Of a stretch of 64,000 bases of DNA, positions 19,389 to 31,978 are shown in pieces. The DNA comes from Amorphophallus konjac. Lineage: Eukaryota; Streptophyta; Magnoliopsida; Alismatales; Araceae. The translations under genes were made by a program, and so were the position numbers. Each line of letters starts with the position of its first letter. Within the stretch, counting starts at the first letter, position 1. The stretch lies in assembly GCA_022559845.1 (NCBI GenBank), contig CM040128.1, positions 227,649,643 to 227,713,642 of the forward strand. Reading direction: 5' to 3'. The notes beneath the pieces were generated by a model. It made no database searches. It was not told the origin of the DNA and saw only the letters and a program-made list of their open reading frames with translations.

Positions 19389-21569
19389 ATGGCATCACCT
19401 GTAGTTTTTGATGGTTCTAACTTCGAGAAATGGCTACGCAGTCTGCGTGGTTTTATAAACTCTATAGATCCAAAACTGTGGGTTCTCATTGAATATGGTC
19501 CACATGTTTTGCCTCGAGAGAAGAATAAATGGTCCCAGAAGGATAAACAATTGAACAGTGAGAATATAAGAGTTCGGGACATTCTGAAGAATGCTATAGA
19601 TGCTAATGTCATTTCCTCTATTCTTACATGTAGGACTACGAAGGAAATCTGGGATTCAGTGATCACATTTCGTGAGAACCAGAAATGTCTAATAGCAAGA
19701 AGAAGCACTTCAAGCAATGAAGAAGAAGATCAGGTAAATTCTGAATCTGATTCTGATAAAATGACTTTTGATGATTTAAAGGAAATGTATGCCGAATTGT
19801 ATGAAAAATATAGAAAAGTAAAATCTGAAAATAAAAGATTAAAGAAAAAGATTGATCAAAATTGTTCTGATTTATCATGTGAAAATTGCTCAAAATTGAA
19901 ACAATCTCATGATGCTTATCTGATTGATATTCAGAACTATAAGAAGCAATTGGAAGAAGTTGAAAATACAGGCTCAGAAATGAATCAACTGAAAAGACTG
20001 AAAAGGCTTGAAAATGAAAAGGCTAAAAGGCTTCAACAAGAATTTCAAGCTGAACTTGGCAAGCATAAAGAACAAATTTCTGTGCTGAAAAACAAAAATA
20101 ATGAACTTACTGTTAAGATTTCTGAACTAGAGAATGAGCTGAATTCATTAGGAAATGATCAAATCCTAATTGATGAAATAGTTCAGAATGAACAAATGAG
20201 AAAGGAGAATGAAGAACTGAAGCTACTGAATTCTGCTATTTCTGAGAAGCTTTTAATGCTTGAAAAAGGGAAGAGTTCAATTGGAAATGAACATGAGAGA
20301 GCAGGTGCATTAATAGAAGAGATTGATAGCTACAAAGTCATTAATGCCATACTTAATGAAAAGTTCACAAATTCTGAAATGCTCATTTCCTCTCTCAAAA
20401 ATGAAATCACTGAATTGAACATCTCTGTCTAAGTCTTCCAAAAATGAAGAAAATTCGAAAGCTGCTAATGGAAGGAGTAAACAGGAAGTAAGAAAAGGAT
20501 TGTACACAACTTTTGTACGAAGCTCTGAGTTAACTAGCACTTTAGCTTCTCCCTCAAATCTGCCTGTTAATAAGAAAGAAAAATAGAAAAACAAAAGAAA
20601 ACCAAAAGGGATAAAAACTTGCATGTTAAATACTCTCAGGCCAATAGATCTCATGCCACGAATATTCATTGTTTTTACTGTGGAAAGGTTGGCCATGAAA
20701 TGACTGATTACCTTGTCATGATGAAAGATGATGATAGATCTCATCCTAGGACTTCTTATGCTAAAAAGTCCTCCTCTATTCAGAACAAGAAGTTTAAATG
20801 TTTTTACTGTCATAAAGTAGGTCATCTCATGCATGAATGCAAATTAATGGAAATAGATGACCTGTCTGCTGTTGGAATGCATGATAAACTGTCCCATGCT
20901 AAAAATCATGCATCTCATAAAAAGAAGCTTCAATGTTTTCATTGTGGCAAATTGGGCCATATTGTTGCAAATTGTTGGCATGCTAAGAGAAGAACACTTA
21001 ACTCCAAACCAGCTAAAATCCCTGCAAAAAGACATGCATTTTATGAGAATTTTGACAGAATGAATTCTTCATGTTTTGAATGTGAAAAATATGGCCATAC
21101 AGTCAAGGACTACTGGTATGCTCAGGGAATGAAATCTAACTCTGAATTTGTTAAATTCCCTGTAAACGGAAATGATTTTGGTTACAATAAATTTCTTGTA
21201 AACAATGCTTCTCATGGAAATATCATTGTTTCAAAAGTTCAGCATATTGCATGCTTTAACTGTGGAAAGCCAGTCCATAGAGTTATTAACTGTTGGCTGG
21301 CTGGTTATGAAAAGAAATACTTCCATGTCAATAACAGAATTAATCATGTGCACTCACACCAAGCTCATGCCAATGCTAATGTATACAAGGCGAACATGAA
21401 ATCTGTTATTCCTTGTTGTTACTGTAGATAGTTAGGACATTCCAAAGCTAACTGCTATTTGAAGAGGGTTGATGACTCTCAAGTGTTGAACATGAGGAGA
21501 GCACCATCCAAAGGTGTAACTGCTAGCTCAGGACCCAAGACATCTTGGGTACCTATTTGTGCAAAATAA
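19389..21569 (+). pseudogene. gag: Element 2 gag with coiled coil and six zinc knuckles
   Basis: The frame starts MASPVVFDGSNFEKW, the N-terminal copia Gag (UBN2/DUF4219-like) motif; AKEIWD-type sequence appears as TTKEIWDSV. A long coiled coil rich in Glu, Lys, Asn and Leu covers residues about 130-345. Six CCHC-type knuckles follow between 20640 and 21460: two are complete (CFYCHKVGHLMHEC, CFHCGKLGHIVANC), two end in Tyr instead of Cys, one has Val for Gly, and the last is split by TAG at 21429. It ends KTSWVPICAK then TAA at 21567. A pair of compensating frameshifts brackets 20430-20610, with a TAG inside. Confidence 0.83.
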
Positions 21570-22455
21570 TCCAATTGTTACAGGTGTGCCTTGGGGCTGA
21601 GGAGTAAAAAGGGGTAAATAAACCAAGGCACCCAAGTTGATAAAACCCCATTCAGGTAAATTCTTCACATCTGTTCAAATGAAATTTATGCTTGATCTAA
21701 TGAGTCATAGTTTCACGCATACATGTTTACATCTGAATTTAACTTCAATCATGGCATCTAGATAGGGGGAGTGTTTCATGCATATTTGGCTTCTTGTGCC
21801 CTGATAAATTCTGATTGTTTGGCTATTTGACTTTACAATAATATTCTTCAGGTAGATGTATATATATTGCATGATATGTTAGTTGACATCTAGTGCATGC
21901 ATGCTCACATTTAAATTTAATAATCTACCTTATTTCTCATAAGGACATGTTGAGCAATCAGTGCATATTTCAGACTGAGAATAGATTGCAAATCTGGACT
22001 GCATGTTGCATTATCATGCATGACCACTATGGTATATCAAAGAGTAAGCTACCAAAAGATAGGGAAATCTGTCTGAAGGTTCTTACTATGTGTGAGGTGG
22101 TCTTTTAGACCAAGTTCTCCGCCTAGTACCATGGGTCATTTTGCTTAGTAGGGCAGTCTGAATGAGCATGAGTCACATTTTCATATGTTCAGTCTTCATG
22201 GCAAACATTGCATGTCCTTGCATACATATAGTGCATTGCATTTCCTTACATTGAAAAATGCCAAAAAGAGTGATTGAATGCATATTGTCAGAGGGAGTCA
22301 ATGCATAGCATACAGATTGTCAAATGCATATACACTTAGGTCAAAATTCATTGCATGTTAATCTTGAAAATCCTGAGGCATACCTGACCTCCTGATATCT
22401 TGCTTGATGTGCATAACCTTTTCTTCATTGATTTTAATTGACAAACCTTGATCAT
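21570..22455 (+). other. Element 2 internal non-coding DNA, left of element 3
   Basis: This is AT-rich DNA with no frame resembling protease, integrase or RT. It begins right after the gag stop, where pol would be expected. The right end is the ATCAT target copy of element 3. Nothing else is recognised. Confidence 0.75.
22451..22455. repeat. TSD of element 3, left (ATCAT)
   Basis: It is identical to 49919-49923. Confidence 0.95.
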
Positions 22456-25400
22456 TGTGGAACGTGGATTTTATTTTATTTCATTATATTATTTATTTTT
22501 ATTTTTATTTTTTTATTTGGATTTTTGATTTATTGATTTATTAGGCGTGCCAGTCACGTGTGTGACGATTTTATTGTGCGCTCGATCTGACTTGGTCAGT
22601 CGATTGTGAACTCCGAGTCAGGACCAGAAGTCCGTCATACCATAAAGGCTATGACGTTAATTACGCCCTTCCAAGGAAGGACAACCCTTGATTAAACGCC
22701 AAAATAGGAGGCCTCGAGAGGCAATAATAAAAAGGATATTCTTTTTATGTGCGCAGTTTGAATTTCATACCAGAGCCAGGAAGGTGGGCAAGATAATAAC
22801 ATCGATTGTAGAAACAGACGATATCGCTGAATCGACGGCTCGAAAAATAATCAGACTCAGGGGAAAGGTAAAACAGAGGATATCAATCGCGGACAGGATG
22901 AGCTGCGATCATGACGGAGGTTTAAAGCATCGGTTAACATTTCGGCGGCACTTCCCCATGGTCTGGATCATGCCCAGAGGGAAATAGGCTATCACCCACG
23001 GAGTGCCGGGGTGAAAGCCGAAAGAAAGAGAGAGGTCGGGCCTCTCCACGTTACATACGTATGCCCTAAGGCAATGTTTGATTCTTCCCTCACAGGAGCT
23101 GGTGGTACTCATGCATTGGCATGGCTCACCGGAGCTAAGAGGGAGGCGCGTCGTTGTGACTTCGACACAAATCGATGGAACATAAGGGAGTCTACCTCCC
23201 TTTAACTTTATCCTCGTGACACATCTGGTGATCCACGAATATCTCTGTGTAGGTTAGCTCTGGGCATTTGGGCTCACAGGGTGGCAACTTAGGCTCTCGG
23301 CATGACCACAGATGGGAGGCTAAGGCTCCCGGCCTGAGTAGCAAGAAGATGGAGGTTCTCGGCATAGCCAAAGGGAAGAATTCAGGAAGCTCCCGACGCC
23401 GAGTTCCCAGCGCGCTGAAGATTCTCCAAGGGGGTTATCGGCGTAGGCTAAAGGGGGAAGAGGAGCTTTCGGCCTGGGGGTTCCCGGCACGCTGAAGGCC
23501 ACGCCGGGAGCTGGTGGCGCCGAGAGGTAGCTGGCCGAGAAGGGGTGTTTGGGCGCCGTGAGGGGTTTAGGACTTTACGGTACCCTGTTTTTAGGATTTT
23601 GAGAGTTTTCTGGGAATTATATCAGAGTAGATTGGCTCTGGAGACTAGAGATGGGGTTCAACTGGTTTTAGTTGTATATGCTTCAAAGGAGGCCGAGAAT
23701 TGAGAGGGATTGGAGGAGAAGAGCCCCACACAGAGGTCCTTTTCACCATCACCATACGGAGCCCAAAGGACAGCTTCAGTATTATTTTTCATCGGCTGGG
23801 AGGATTTCAGCAGCACCTCCCCCGTACCTAGCGTATGCCGGGGAGTAATAGACGATCACCCACAAGTGCCGGGATGAAAGCCAGAATAAGGGGGGTATGG
23901 GACCCCTAGCCCGTGTATGTGATCACAACACCAACTTAATATCCCTTTGAGGCCATTGAAACTTATGCAGTGGTAGAGTTTCTCTGGCTCGTAAGGTTAT
24001 GTAGGGGAGTTATCCCCAATGATGTTTATCCCTTAGGCACATATGATGATCTAGAGTATCCTTCGACAAGATGCAAGGCTTGGTTGATCGGACTTCAGAG
24101 GGCATCTGTGTGGTTCCTTGGCCTGTAGCAGGAAGGCCTTCCTCCGGGGTTCAAGGAATGGAGGATTCACAACGTAAAGCAGGGGTGGCAGGAAGCATGG
24201 TTCCCAGCGTGGGTTTTATTGGCCAAGGGGGAATGCTCTCGGCGCAAGGGTTCTCGGCGCGGTAATGACCGCGCCGGGAACCCGACGCCGGGAGGCCCCC
24301 GGGCCGGGAAGGCTGTATTGGGATAGGCTTTATTTGCCTTGCCGAAGGGGCTAAAGCAAGGGGGATCTCTCGGCAGAGTAGTTCTCGGCGGGGAAATGGC
24401 CACGCCGGGAAGGGGCTAAAAGGGGTTTCTGGCTTGGCTGTGATACTCTGCTCAGGAGATTTCTGGGATTTCTGGCTCGGATTGAGTCAAGATCTGGACT
24501 GCAGAAGGGGTTTACGTGGGGGTTAGCATCAGTCGAAGGGCAGATCATCCATTATCGAATCCTCATGGGACGTATGGCATTTTCTATACTCACCTACTGC
24601 TCAGACGGTCAAGAGATTGATGTCTCTGACCCTGAACGAGATGGGAGCTCGACAGACATCTGTGATATCCGGGGAAACCATGATTCGAGGGGGAGGAAGA
24701 GGAGGGACAGAGCCTAATAACCCACCGGATGAGGGTTGAGACTCCGTCTTCGTCTTCCACCAGAGGACAGGCTAGGGAGGGGAGGTCGAAACATGGATCG
24801 GAAAGCTATAACATCTAGGCAAAACGACATTCAGAAGAACAGCCGATGCAAGAAGGGGAGAAATACAGCAGATATTTCAATCGATCGAATGCCCAAATGA
24901 GCCATGTTCATCTTTCATATTATTGCATCATCCCAAACCTGTACAGATCGTAGAAGGTAAACGAAAGACAGAGAGATGGAAATCGAGACCGGAATCCTCC
25001 GGCTACATTGATACATCGAGAAAGCCTCGCCAGATTACATCAGAAAAAGAAAATAAAAAGAGGAAAGCATGGGGGGAGGGTGGAGCATTGACTCCTCTCC
25101 CTCCCCGGGCTACCCACCTGAGTCTCCCTTTCTTCTTCTTCTCTAAGCTTCTTCTTTCTTTCCCTCTCGATCTCTCTTCTGGCTCTTTTTTTATCTGGTT
25201 TTCGCTTCTACTGCTCCTTTGTTTCTTCCTATCTCTGACTTTTTGACCGACCATCAGCCTTTCGAAGGGAAGGGGCTTTATAGCCATCCCTCCTTGCCTT
25301 CTCGACAGACACCTCACGGCGCGCCTCAGCTGAAGGCTTCCCGACGCGCAGGACTCCAACCTTGTGCAGCATTTGGGCTTTGAAAAAGTGGCTCCCGGCG

Positions 25401-26033
25401 CCACCATTAAAGGCCCATTTAGGTCTCTTTGACCAGGCCTTTGATAGGCCCTTCACGTACATCAGTACCCAAGAGGGTCCTCCGTTGGTGATATAGTTTG
25501 TATTGAGATCATTAGCAGGGTTTTCATCAGTCTGCGGATAGGGGTTTCATCAGTATTGCCATCTGAATGATGACAAAACCGGGCATCATTTTATCGATAT
25601 CGTCACCTGAATGGTGACGAGATCAGACATCAGCTTTAGTCTGGGAAGACTTCAGCCGGGTGTATAATCTGTGGAGACGATTCTTCTTGTGTTCTGACTT
25701 TGCAAAAGCCCTTACAATCTTCATCTGCCGGTACCGGCTTCATCTTTATCTTACATCACATCTGTCAATAAGCCGACATCTGACTTACGCTGACATGTCA
25801 TCTGTGGATTCTTGGATGAGGCAGTAACACAGCTCTTATTAAAGTGTGCTGGGAGGTCTCATTAGTCAAACGACTACTGCTTCGTTAGTGCTGCCATCTG
25901 AGTGACATCGGCACAGGACGTCAGCTCGGCCGACAAAGGCTTCAGCCGGGTAAATGGTTGACGAGCCTCATCATTGGTCTTTCACTGTGGGTATGATCTG
26001 CTTCCACCCTTGTTTATTTTCAAGGTGTCAACA
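22456..26033 (-). repeat. Element 3 3' LTR (minus orientation)
   Basis: It is almost identical to 46342-49918. Its TATA box (minus) is at 25276-25282. A hairpin with 15-nt arms and a 6-nt loop (GGGTTCTCGGCGCGG / CCGCGCCGGGAACCC, 24248-24283) is better preserved here than in the other LTR. Confidence 0.92.
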
Positions 26034-26046
26034 AATGCCCCCCACC
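26034..26046 (-). other. Polypurine tract, element 3
   Basis: On the minus strand GGTGGGGGGCATT directly precedes TGTTGACACC, the LTR start; this junction is typical of Tat-lineage elements. Confidence 0.85.
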
Positions 26047-26805
26047 TGCGGGCGGCGTAAGCGCAGAATAAGCGGCACGGGGCCTGCAGGTGACTTTCAT
26101 TATTCGAGGGTATCTTCCTCAATTTCTTTTCAATCCGGTCCTTAGACCTGATCATCTCGTTGCAACAATATTCTGCACATGTATCTTTCTTTCCTATCTT
26201 CATATTGTTTGACTTCATTTTCAACTTTTTGGAGCTTCTCGGCACGAGGCCATAGGCTTCTCGGCACGTGAAGACCTCTCGGTCGTGGAGACGGGGGTCT
26301 CGACGCGCCTAGCTTCCCGACGTGGAGGGCTTCTCGGCGCGGGGTGCTTCTCGGCGCGGAGGGCTTCTCGGCGCGCCTTTCGGCCGAGGGGGGTCTCTCG
26401 GCCTGGGGGTTCTCGGCGCACATTCTACCGCGCCGAGAGCCCTTCGCTTCGGCCTTCTATTTGAGGCGCCGAAGCCTCTTGGCTTCTCATTATTCTCAGC
26501 TTCTTCTCTCTCTTCACTTTCTTTTCTCTCTCGGCGGTGGCGGCAAGCTCCTCTCCTCCGACCGTCCAGCTTCTTCCCGTGTTATTTGATTTCGCCCGGG
26601 TATGACGGTCTTTGGGGATTCAATCCCTTTTGTTTTCGGGTTCACCCCCTCTTGGTTGGTGACTCCCTATTCTTCTTGGGCAGACCCCAAAATAAGGGGA
26701 GATGCTGCCGAAATTTTCATAGGGTCTCATGTTACAATCTTTATAAGACTGCCCATTGTTCTAGGATTTTTAATTCACTTTTCTTCTTTGACTGCAGACA
26801 CTGCA
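26047..26805 (+). promoter_or_regulatory. CG-rich leader upstream of the antisense gene
   Basis: Within 26230-26450 about ten CTTCTCGGCGCG-type motifs and one CGCGCCGAGAG inverse form a CpG-dense block; a pyrimidine-rich stretch (26460-26545) follows. No TATA box is visible. A GTATGA donor-like site near 26598 and the acceptor at 26797 could delimit a 5'-UTR intron; this is inference. Confidence 0.45.
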
Positions 26806-29800
26806 ATGGCTTCAGGCTCTGCTGCGGCATCCCCTGGAGGCGTCGGGGCCAGTTCGTCGGCCCAGCCAGATATATCACGGGCCACAGTAAACTGGCTGAA
26901 TGTGCACAGCCTCGACTTCGGATACGACAAGATTGCTTCCGTTGATGAATCGTCTGATTCTGACACCGATACGGTGTCAACATCCCGGGTATACTCCACT
27001 GCCATGGAAACATGCTTCAGACGGGGCACTGATTATCGCCCGGATTTCCCGAAGGACAAACACTTGCTGCCGTTTATCCGGACCTTCACCGTGGGTGTAA
27101 TGCGGAACTACCGAATAGCTCGTACAGTTGAAGCCGCAATTCTCGTTGAGAGAGACAGCCTGAAAGATTCAGTGTATCGCGGAAAGGCTATATATCTTCC
27201 CGGGGAGAAGCGTGACTGGGATGCAGTCCTTGGCATATCAGAGCTGGAGCCGGAAAAGAAAATGCTGACCCGGGCCCCGGAGTTCACACCTGCTCGGTGG
27301 GATAATGCCAGTGGCCGAGTCAATAGGGAGAAGCCCGGCTATGGTCTCTTCCTGGCGCCAGTAAAGGTGGGGTACCGCGAAGAGCCTTTTGTGTTGAATT
27401 GTTCGGCCATTCAGTTCAAGTATCATTTGGCCGCTGGTTGGTTTGGGGATACCAAGATCACTGACGCCCACCTATTTCGGGTAGGAGCCGTGGAATTTAC
27501 TGAGTTTGTTCTGAAGGAATATGCCCCTCTGCTGATCAGAGCCGGGGTATATCATAGTGTTTTTGCTTCCCGATTTCGGTATCCTATATCCCGAGGGTTA
27601 TGCTGTGCGATGTTCGAGGTCTTCTGCCCCTTATTCAACATATTCTATACAGCAGAGGGTGAGACATCTCTTGACCTCTGGAGTCTGTCACAGCTTTCCG
27701 GACTGCCTATTGACGGCGAGCCGTATGAAGAAGTCTGCTTGGCAGATTCTGAGAAGGATAGCTCCGATGGTGATGGCAGATATTCCATTGGCTTCTCATA
27801 CCGGTACCTGATGAAGGCATATCGCTCAATTTGTCTGGCGTACAGTAGAGGGTCCTCCAAAGGTTATCATCCCCGAGAGAAGGGCAGCAAGCTGCGGATC
27901 CGGGTAGGGCAGTGGATTCAGTACTTCTTTGACGGGCCCTTGAAATATGCCGACTTCCCTTCCGTGGGTTCGACTGCTAGCAAGCAGGTAAGGGCTCCTC
28001 GTTATAAGTCGGCGCTGCCATCTTCATTGCGCCGTGCAGGTAGCGGTGGTCCCAACCCAGCAGGCGTAGACCCCATCACACATTGTGCGGCTTACTTCAC
28101 ATTCTGGCTGTGCACTTTCGCTCTCCCTCAAGGGGACGAGACAATCATCCGGCCACAAGCTATATATCCGGCCTATCAGATGGCCTGGGGAATGAGGCTG
28201 TCGCTCTGCCCAGTGGCCCTGTGTCTGATATACAAGTCTTTGGGGGATCTGTACAAGCACCGGACTCCCCGTTCTTTGAGGACCGTGGGTCCTTTTCATT
28301 TCTTCAACGCCTGGGTCTGCAGTTTATTTCCTGAGTTGGCTCCCAGAACTTTGCAGGCAGACACAATACTGCCCAGAATGATTGAGTTTGCCAGTGCTGA
28401 ACCTGGTCCTTTCTATGATCAGCTGTTCAAAGTAAGGGGTCGACTGATAAAGGTGCCGGTGGATGCCCCTGGCAGCATTCATTTCTGGAGCTTGGCGGTA
28501 GGTTCAGCTCCTTTGATTGATCCTCAGAGAGAGTGCAAGCTGGAAGAGGTAGAGACATATATCCATCCTGTCTCAGGGGTTAACACTGCCCGGCCAATCC
28601 TGGAGCCGGAGCTGGTCAGATGGGCCATGGCCATCCGTCCTAGTGTCTTAGTTTTCAGAAAGGGTGGCCTGCTCCTTCTGGAACCATACTATCCATTCCG
28701 CTTTGGGCGGAACTTTGGTTATGACCAGCATATCCCCACAACGGTTGCTCAATTTCCCCTGGACAGCCGGGCTAAGCATGGGTCCACCATTATCGACGAT
28801 GGCCGGTTGTGGTGGGATTTCTACCATCGCCAGGACGGTGCAGTTTTCAGAGTTCCCACAGTTTCTAACCGTGTTCCCCGGGTAACATCAGAATATATCA
28901 AATGGTGGAACATTCGAACCAGCTTCTACAGGGATAGTAGAGGTGCATTCTGGGACGTGGCCGAGCGTTCCTTTCTGAAACAACAGCCCGAGCCAGTGTT
29001 TGACATCCCCGAGGCCCACCTGAGAAAGCTTTATTCACAGCACCAGAGGGAGACTGAGAACTATCTGGCCCAGGGTCGGGCTTTGAAGGAAAAGGATTCC
29101 GACCCGCCTACTCCTGTCTTTGCTGCTATCAATGAGGACACTTTCATGCAGAACTTGAAACATTTGAGCCGTGTAGGGGACGCTCGTTTGGAGGCGCAAC
29201 AATATCCATTTCCTGTCGAAGAGCCGCTCCTGGCAGTAGTTTCTTGGAGGGGTCCGACAGATAGATTTCACCCATATAGGACGTTTGTGCGCCGGGAAGA
29301 TAGAACCTAGACGTACTACAAGCAGCCGTCTTGGTTGTTTATTTTGCTGAATTTACATGGGTTATCTGCAGAAAACCCGATAGCCGACATATTGAACAAG
29401 CCGTTGTTTATCTCTTTTCATTATGTCGACGGCTGGGGTATGGACCACCTCGACTTGTTTCGGTGTCTTGACCTTCATGGTCATAGTGACCTGGCAGCTT
29501 TAGTGGAGAAGTGCCAGGTACTTGGCGATGTATGCTGGCTTATCAAGGAGGCTGCTTCACACTCCAAGGAGGTAACTTATCTGTACTGGCCGCTCTCTAT
29601 CTTTTACGACGGCCCAGCAGGTATGATCTCTTCTTTCCTGACTGCAGTGATTTCTGCTCAGTATTCACACTTTGCATCCACTGATCACATTACCTCTCTG
29701 ACATCTTCAACAGACATGCCTGATATAAAGCAACAGGGGCTTTATAGAAAAATCATTGCGCAGGCTGAGAAGCCTACTTATTTTGAAATCCCTGCAGCAG

Positions 29801-30004
29801 CACCGACTACTACTCCCCTGCCTCCTGGCAAGAAGAGAAAGGCTTCCGTAGTTAAGGCTGCAGTTGGGAAGGCCAGGAAGGCCAAGAAGGTTTATGCTCA
29901 GCAATCGGCTTCGGTAGCTATGGACACCGGGACCCCTCTCCCTGATATTCCCTCATTTGATGAGTTTGAATCTGAAAGGGAGGCTGCTCAGACATCGGTT
30001 CAGG

Positions 30005-30093
30005 GTAACATCAATAGCCTGCAATTGCATTCCTCATTCTCTTTCACTGGATTTCAAAGTAGTCCTTGAATCTGACCCCTTCCTTTTGCACAG
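30005..30093 (+). other. Intron 1 of antisense gene (89 nt)
   Basis: CAGG|GTAACA donor and TTTTGCACAG acceptor with a T-rich tail. Phase 1: the split codon G|CC joins to QEPVVAPS. Confidence 0.75.
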
Positions 30094-30168
30094 CCCAAGA
30101 GCCAGTTGTAGCACCTTCTGTGGTGGAGACCAGGTTGCCTTCTCCCACGCCGGCTAGTGAGGCGGAGG

Positions 30169-30229
30169 GTAAGTGTGTTTTTTCTCATCTGTTTCATACT
30201 TGCATTGTCTTCTTTGCTATATTCCTCAG
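30169..30229 (+). other. Intron 2 of antisense gene (61 nt)
   Basis: GAGG|GTAAGTG is a consensus donor and ATATTCCTCAG the acceptor, with a T-rich interior. Phase 1: G|AG gives Glu then VPFAAVAG. It is short for a plant intron. Confidence 0.75.
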
Positions 30230-30696
30230 AGGTCCCTTTTGCAGCAGTGGCAGGCGAAGAGCAGACTGAAGCTATGATGACAGAAGAATTGCTTCAACCA
30301 CAGGAGGGTCACAAGACTCAGTCGAAGCAGAGTACTATTCCGGCCAGGCGCATAATTACCCGGTCTACATCCCGACATGTTTTAGAGGTGGCCCCACAGC
30401 GTGTAGCTAGTGTGGAAATATCCTCAGGCAGTTCTAAGACCGTCTCTGATGAGGAGGAAGTGACTTTCAGCGGTAGTGAGGGGGATGCTCCTGAATCAGA
30501 GGCCCCGCTTGTATTTGCAAAAGGTGCTCTGCCTTTTCAGCCTGCTAAGCTGCTGGTGCTATCTTCTGAGGAGGAGTTGCAAGAGGAGTTTGTCGGGCTC
30601 GACACTGAGATCGACATAACTCCACCATTTGTCACTCCGACTACGGAGCTTCCTTCTCTTTCACCCCACTTCGAGGATGTGGACCCTGCTTCAAGG

Positions 30697-30772
30697 GTGG
30701 GTTCCTTTTCATGTTTGTTGCTTCATCTGTTTCTTTCATCTAGTGCTGAAAGTTGCTTTGCTTTGGTCTTAG
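30697..30772 (+). other. Intron 3 of antisense gene (76 nt)
   Basis: AAGG|GTGGGTT donor and TTTGGTCTTAG acceptor. Phase 0, joining PASR to GIATASSD. The donor is weaker than in intron 2. Confidence 0.65.
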
Positions 30773-31978
30773 GGCATTGCCACTGCTAGCTCAGACACAA
30801 CCGCAGCTATCATGGACATTTCCTCTACAAACTGGGCTATTGTCCCTTTTCTGCCTTTAACTTACATGGGAGTCCCTGAGGTCATTCGCCCTGTGCCAGT
30901 GCGGATACAGTCTTCGACGGATTTAGCATCGTTGGACTTAGGGGCCTCGGGAGAGAGTTGCATTCCTATCAGGGCTTCAGATTTCAGAGCCGAAGCCGAT
31001 CCATCTAGAAGCTCCGCTTTTATACTGGCCGCAGTAATGTCAATTGCGCCCGAGTCAGCAGTCCCTGCCATAGTGGCTATAGAGACTGGACTTCTGCCTT
31101 TTCCGCCTATAGCAGCTCCTTCCCTGTCACCAGAAAGAGCAGCTGAAGATGCAGCCCCTATTCAAGAGACTCATGAAGAGGCAGCTCCATCCTTCATCGA
31201 TTCTCCCCCTGCGGATGTTCAAGCTATAGCTTCCGATACAGCGATAGGGGAGGAATCTTCAGCTCAGCAGGAGAGCACAGAGAGGGACTGGCCAGCCCTT
31301 ACAGTAGATCTGCCGTCTTCGTCCTCTCAGCCGGACGTTGCATTGTGGGAAGATATCGATGGCGAGGTGACCTTTGAAGTTGTCCCCTCTGCCTCCTTCG
31401 GCTTCGCTTCCTCTGACAACTTTGTCTGGTAGCATCTGGACATGCTACGTCAGTTGGTAGAATCCCAGCCTGGCTTGACGTATCTGCAACTGAAGGAAGT
31501 CGCCAATCGCTTCACCTCTGGCTTGCAGGCCATGGGCTGCCCTTTGGACATATGGGTTCAGCGGGTGCTGCTTCTACTGAAATTCGTGCATCGGAGAGAC
31601 TTCCTAGCATGGACTATGGTTGATAAGCTAACGGCGTTGAAGCTGCAGAGGTCAGAATATAAATCTGAGCTGGGGAAGCTGACGCTTATGCTTGATGGAC
31701 GCCGAGCCGAGCTACAAGGTGCTATTCAGCGGGAAGAAGCTGTGCGGGACCGGATGGCCATCCTGGAGATGGAGCTCTCTGGACTTCGAGCCGAACTGTA
31801 GCAATTATCCTTTATCCGGCCGCGGTCCGAAGAGGAGGTAGCCTCGCTGGAGGGACGAGTGATGTCTCTCCAAGACATGTCCATTGGACTTCAGGAGGAG
31901 GAGGCGCGCCTTCATGAGCTGGGGGCCGCTCTTTATGTGGGTCTTCTGGCCTTCGAGGATATATTCCGGCGGCCATAA

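Larger units (their letters stand above)
26806..31978 (+). pseudogene. Element 3 antisense gene (spliced aORF, 1,648 codons)
   Basis: Exons 26806-30004, 30094-30168, 30230-30696 and 30773-31978 total 4,947 nt, a multiple of three, and every splice junction keeps the frame. Start ATG (MASGSAAASPGG) lies nine bases after a TGACTGCAG acceptor-like site. Residues about 180-330 resemble the plant mobile-domain/Transposase_28-type proteins carried by Tat elements (GYGLFLAPV, GETSLDLWSLSQLSGLPIDG). A basic cluster at about 1008-1030 (GKKRKAS, GKARKAKK) may be a nuclear signal. Acidic Ser-rich sequence follows, and a C-terminal coiled coil from about 31640. Only three in-frame stops occur, all TAG (29308, 31430, 31799), each readable as former CAG. 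Function is unknown. Confidence 0.83.

Noticed and set aside
22688..22987. 99-codon frame in element 3 LTR, repeated at 46572-46871
   Set aside because: It is present in both LTRs only because they are duplicates. There is no recognisable domain, and it opposes the direction of element transcription.
27988..28039. Candidate intron GTAAGG...TGCAG inside exon 1 of the antisense gene
   Set aside because: It is 52 nt, not a multiple of three, and the frame is open through it; removing it would break the protein.
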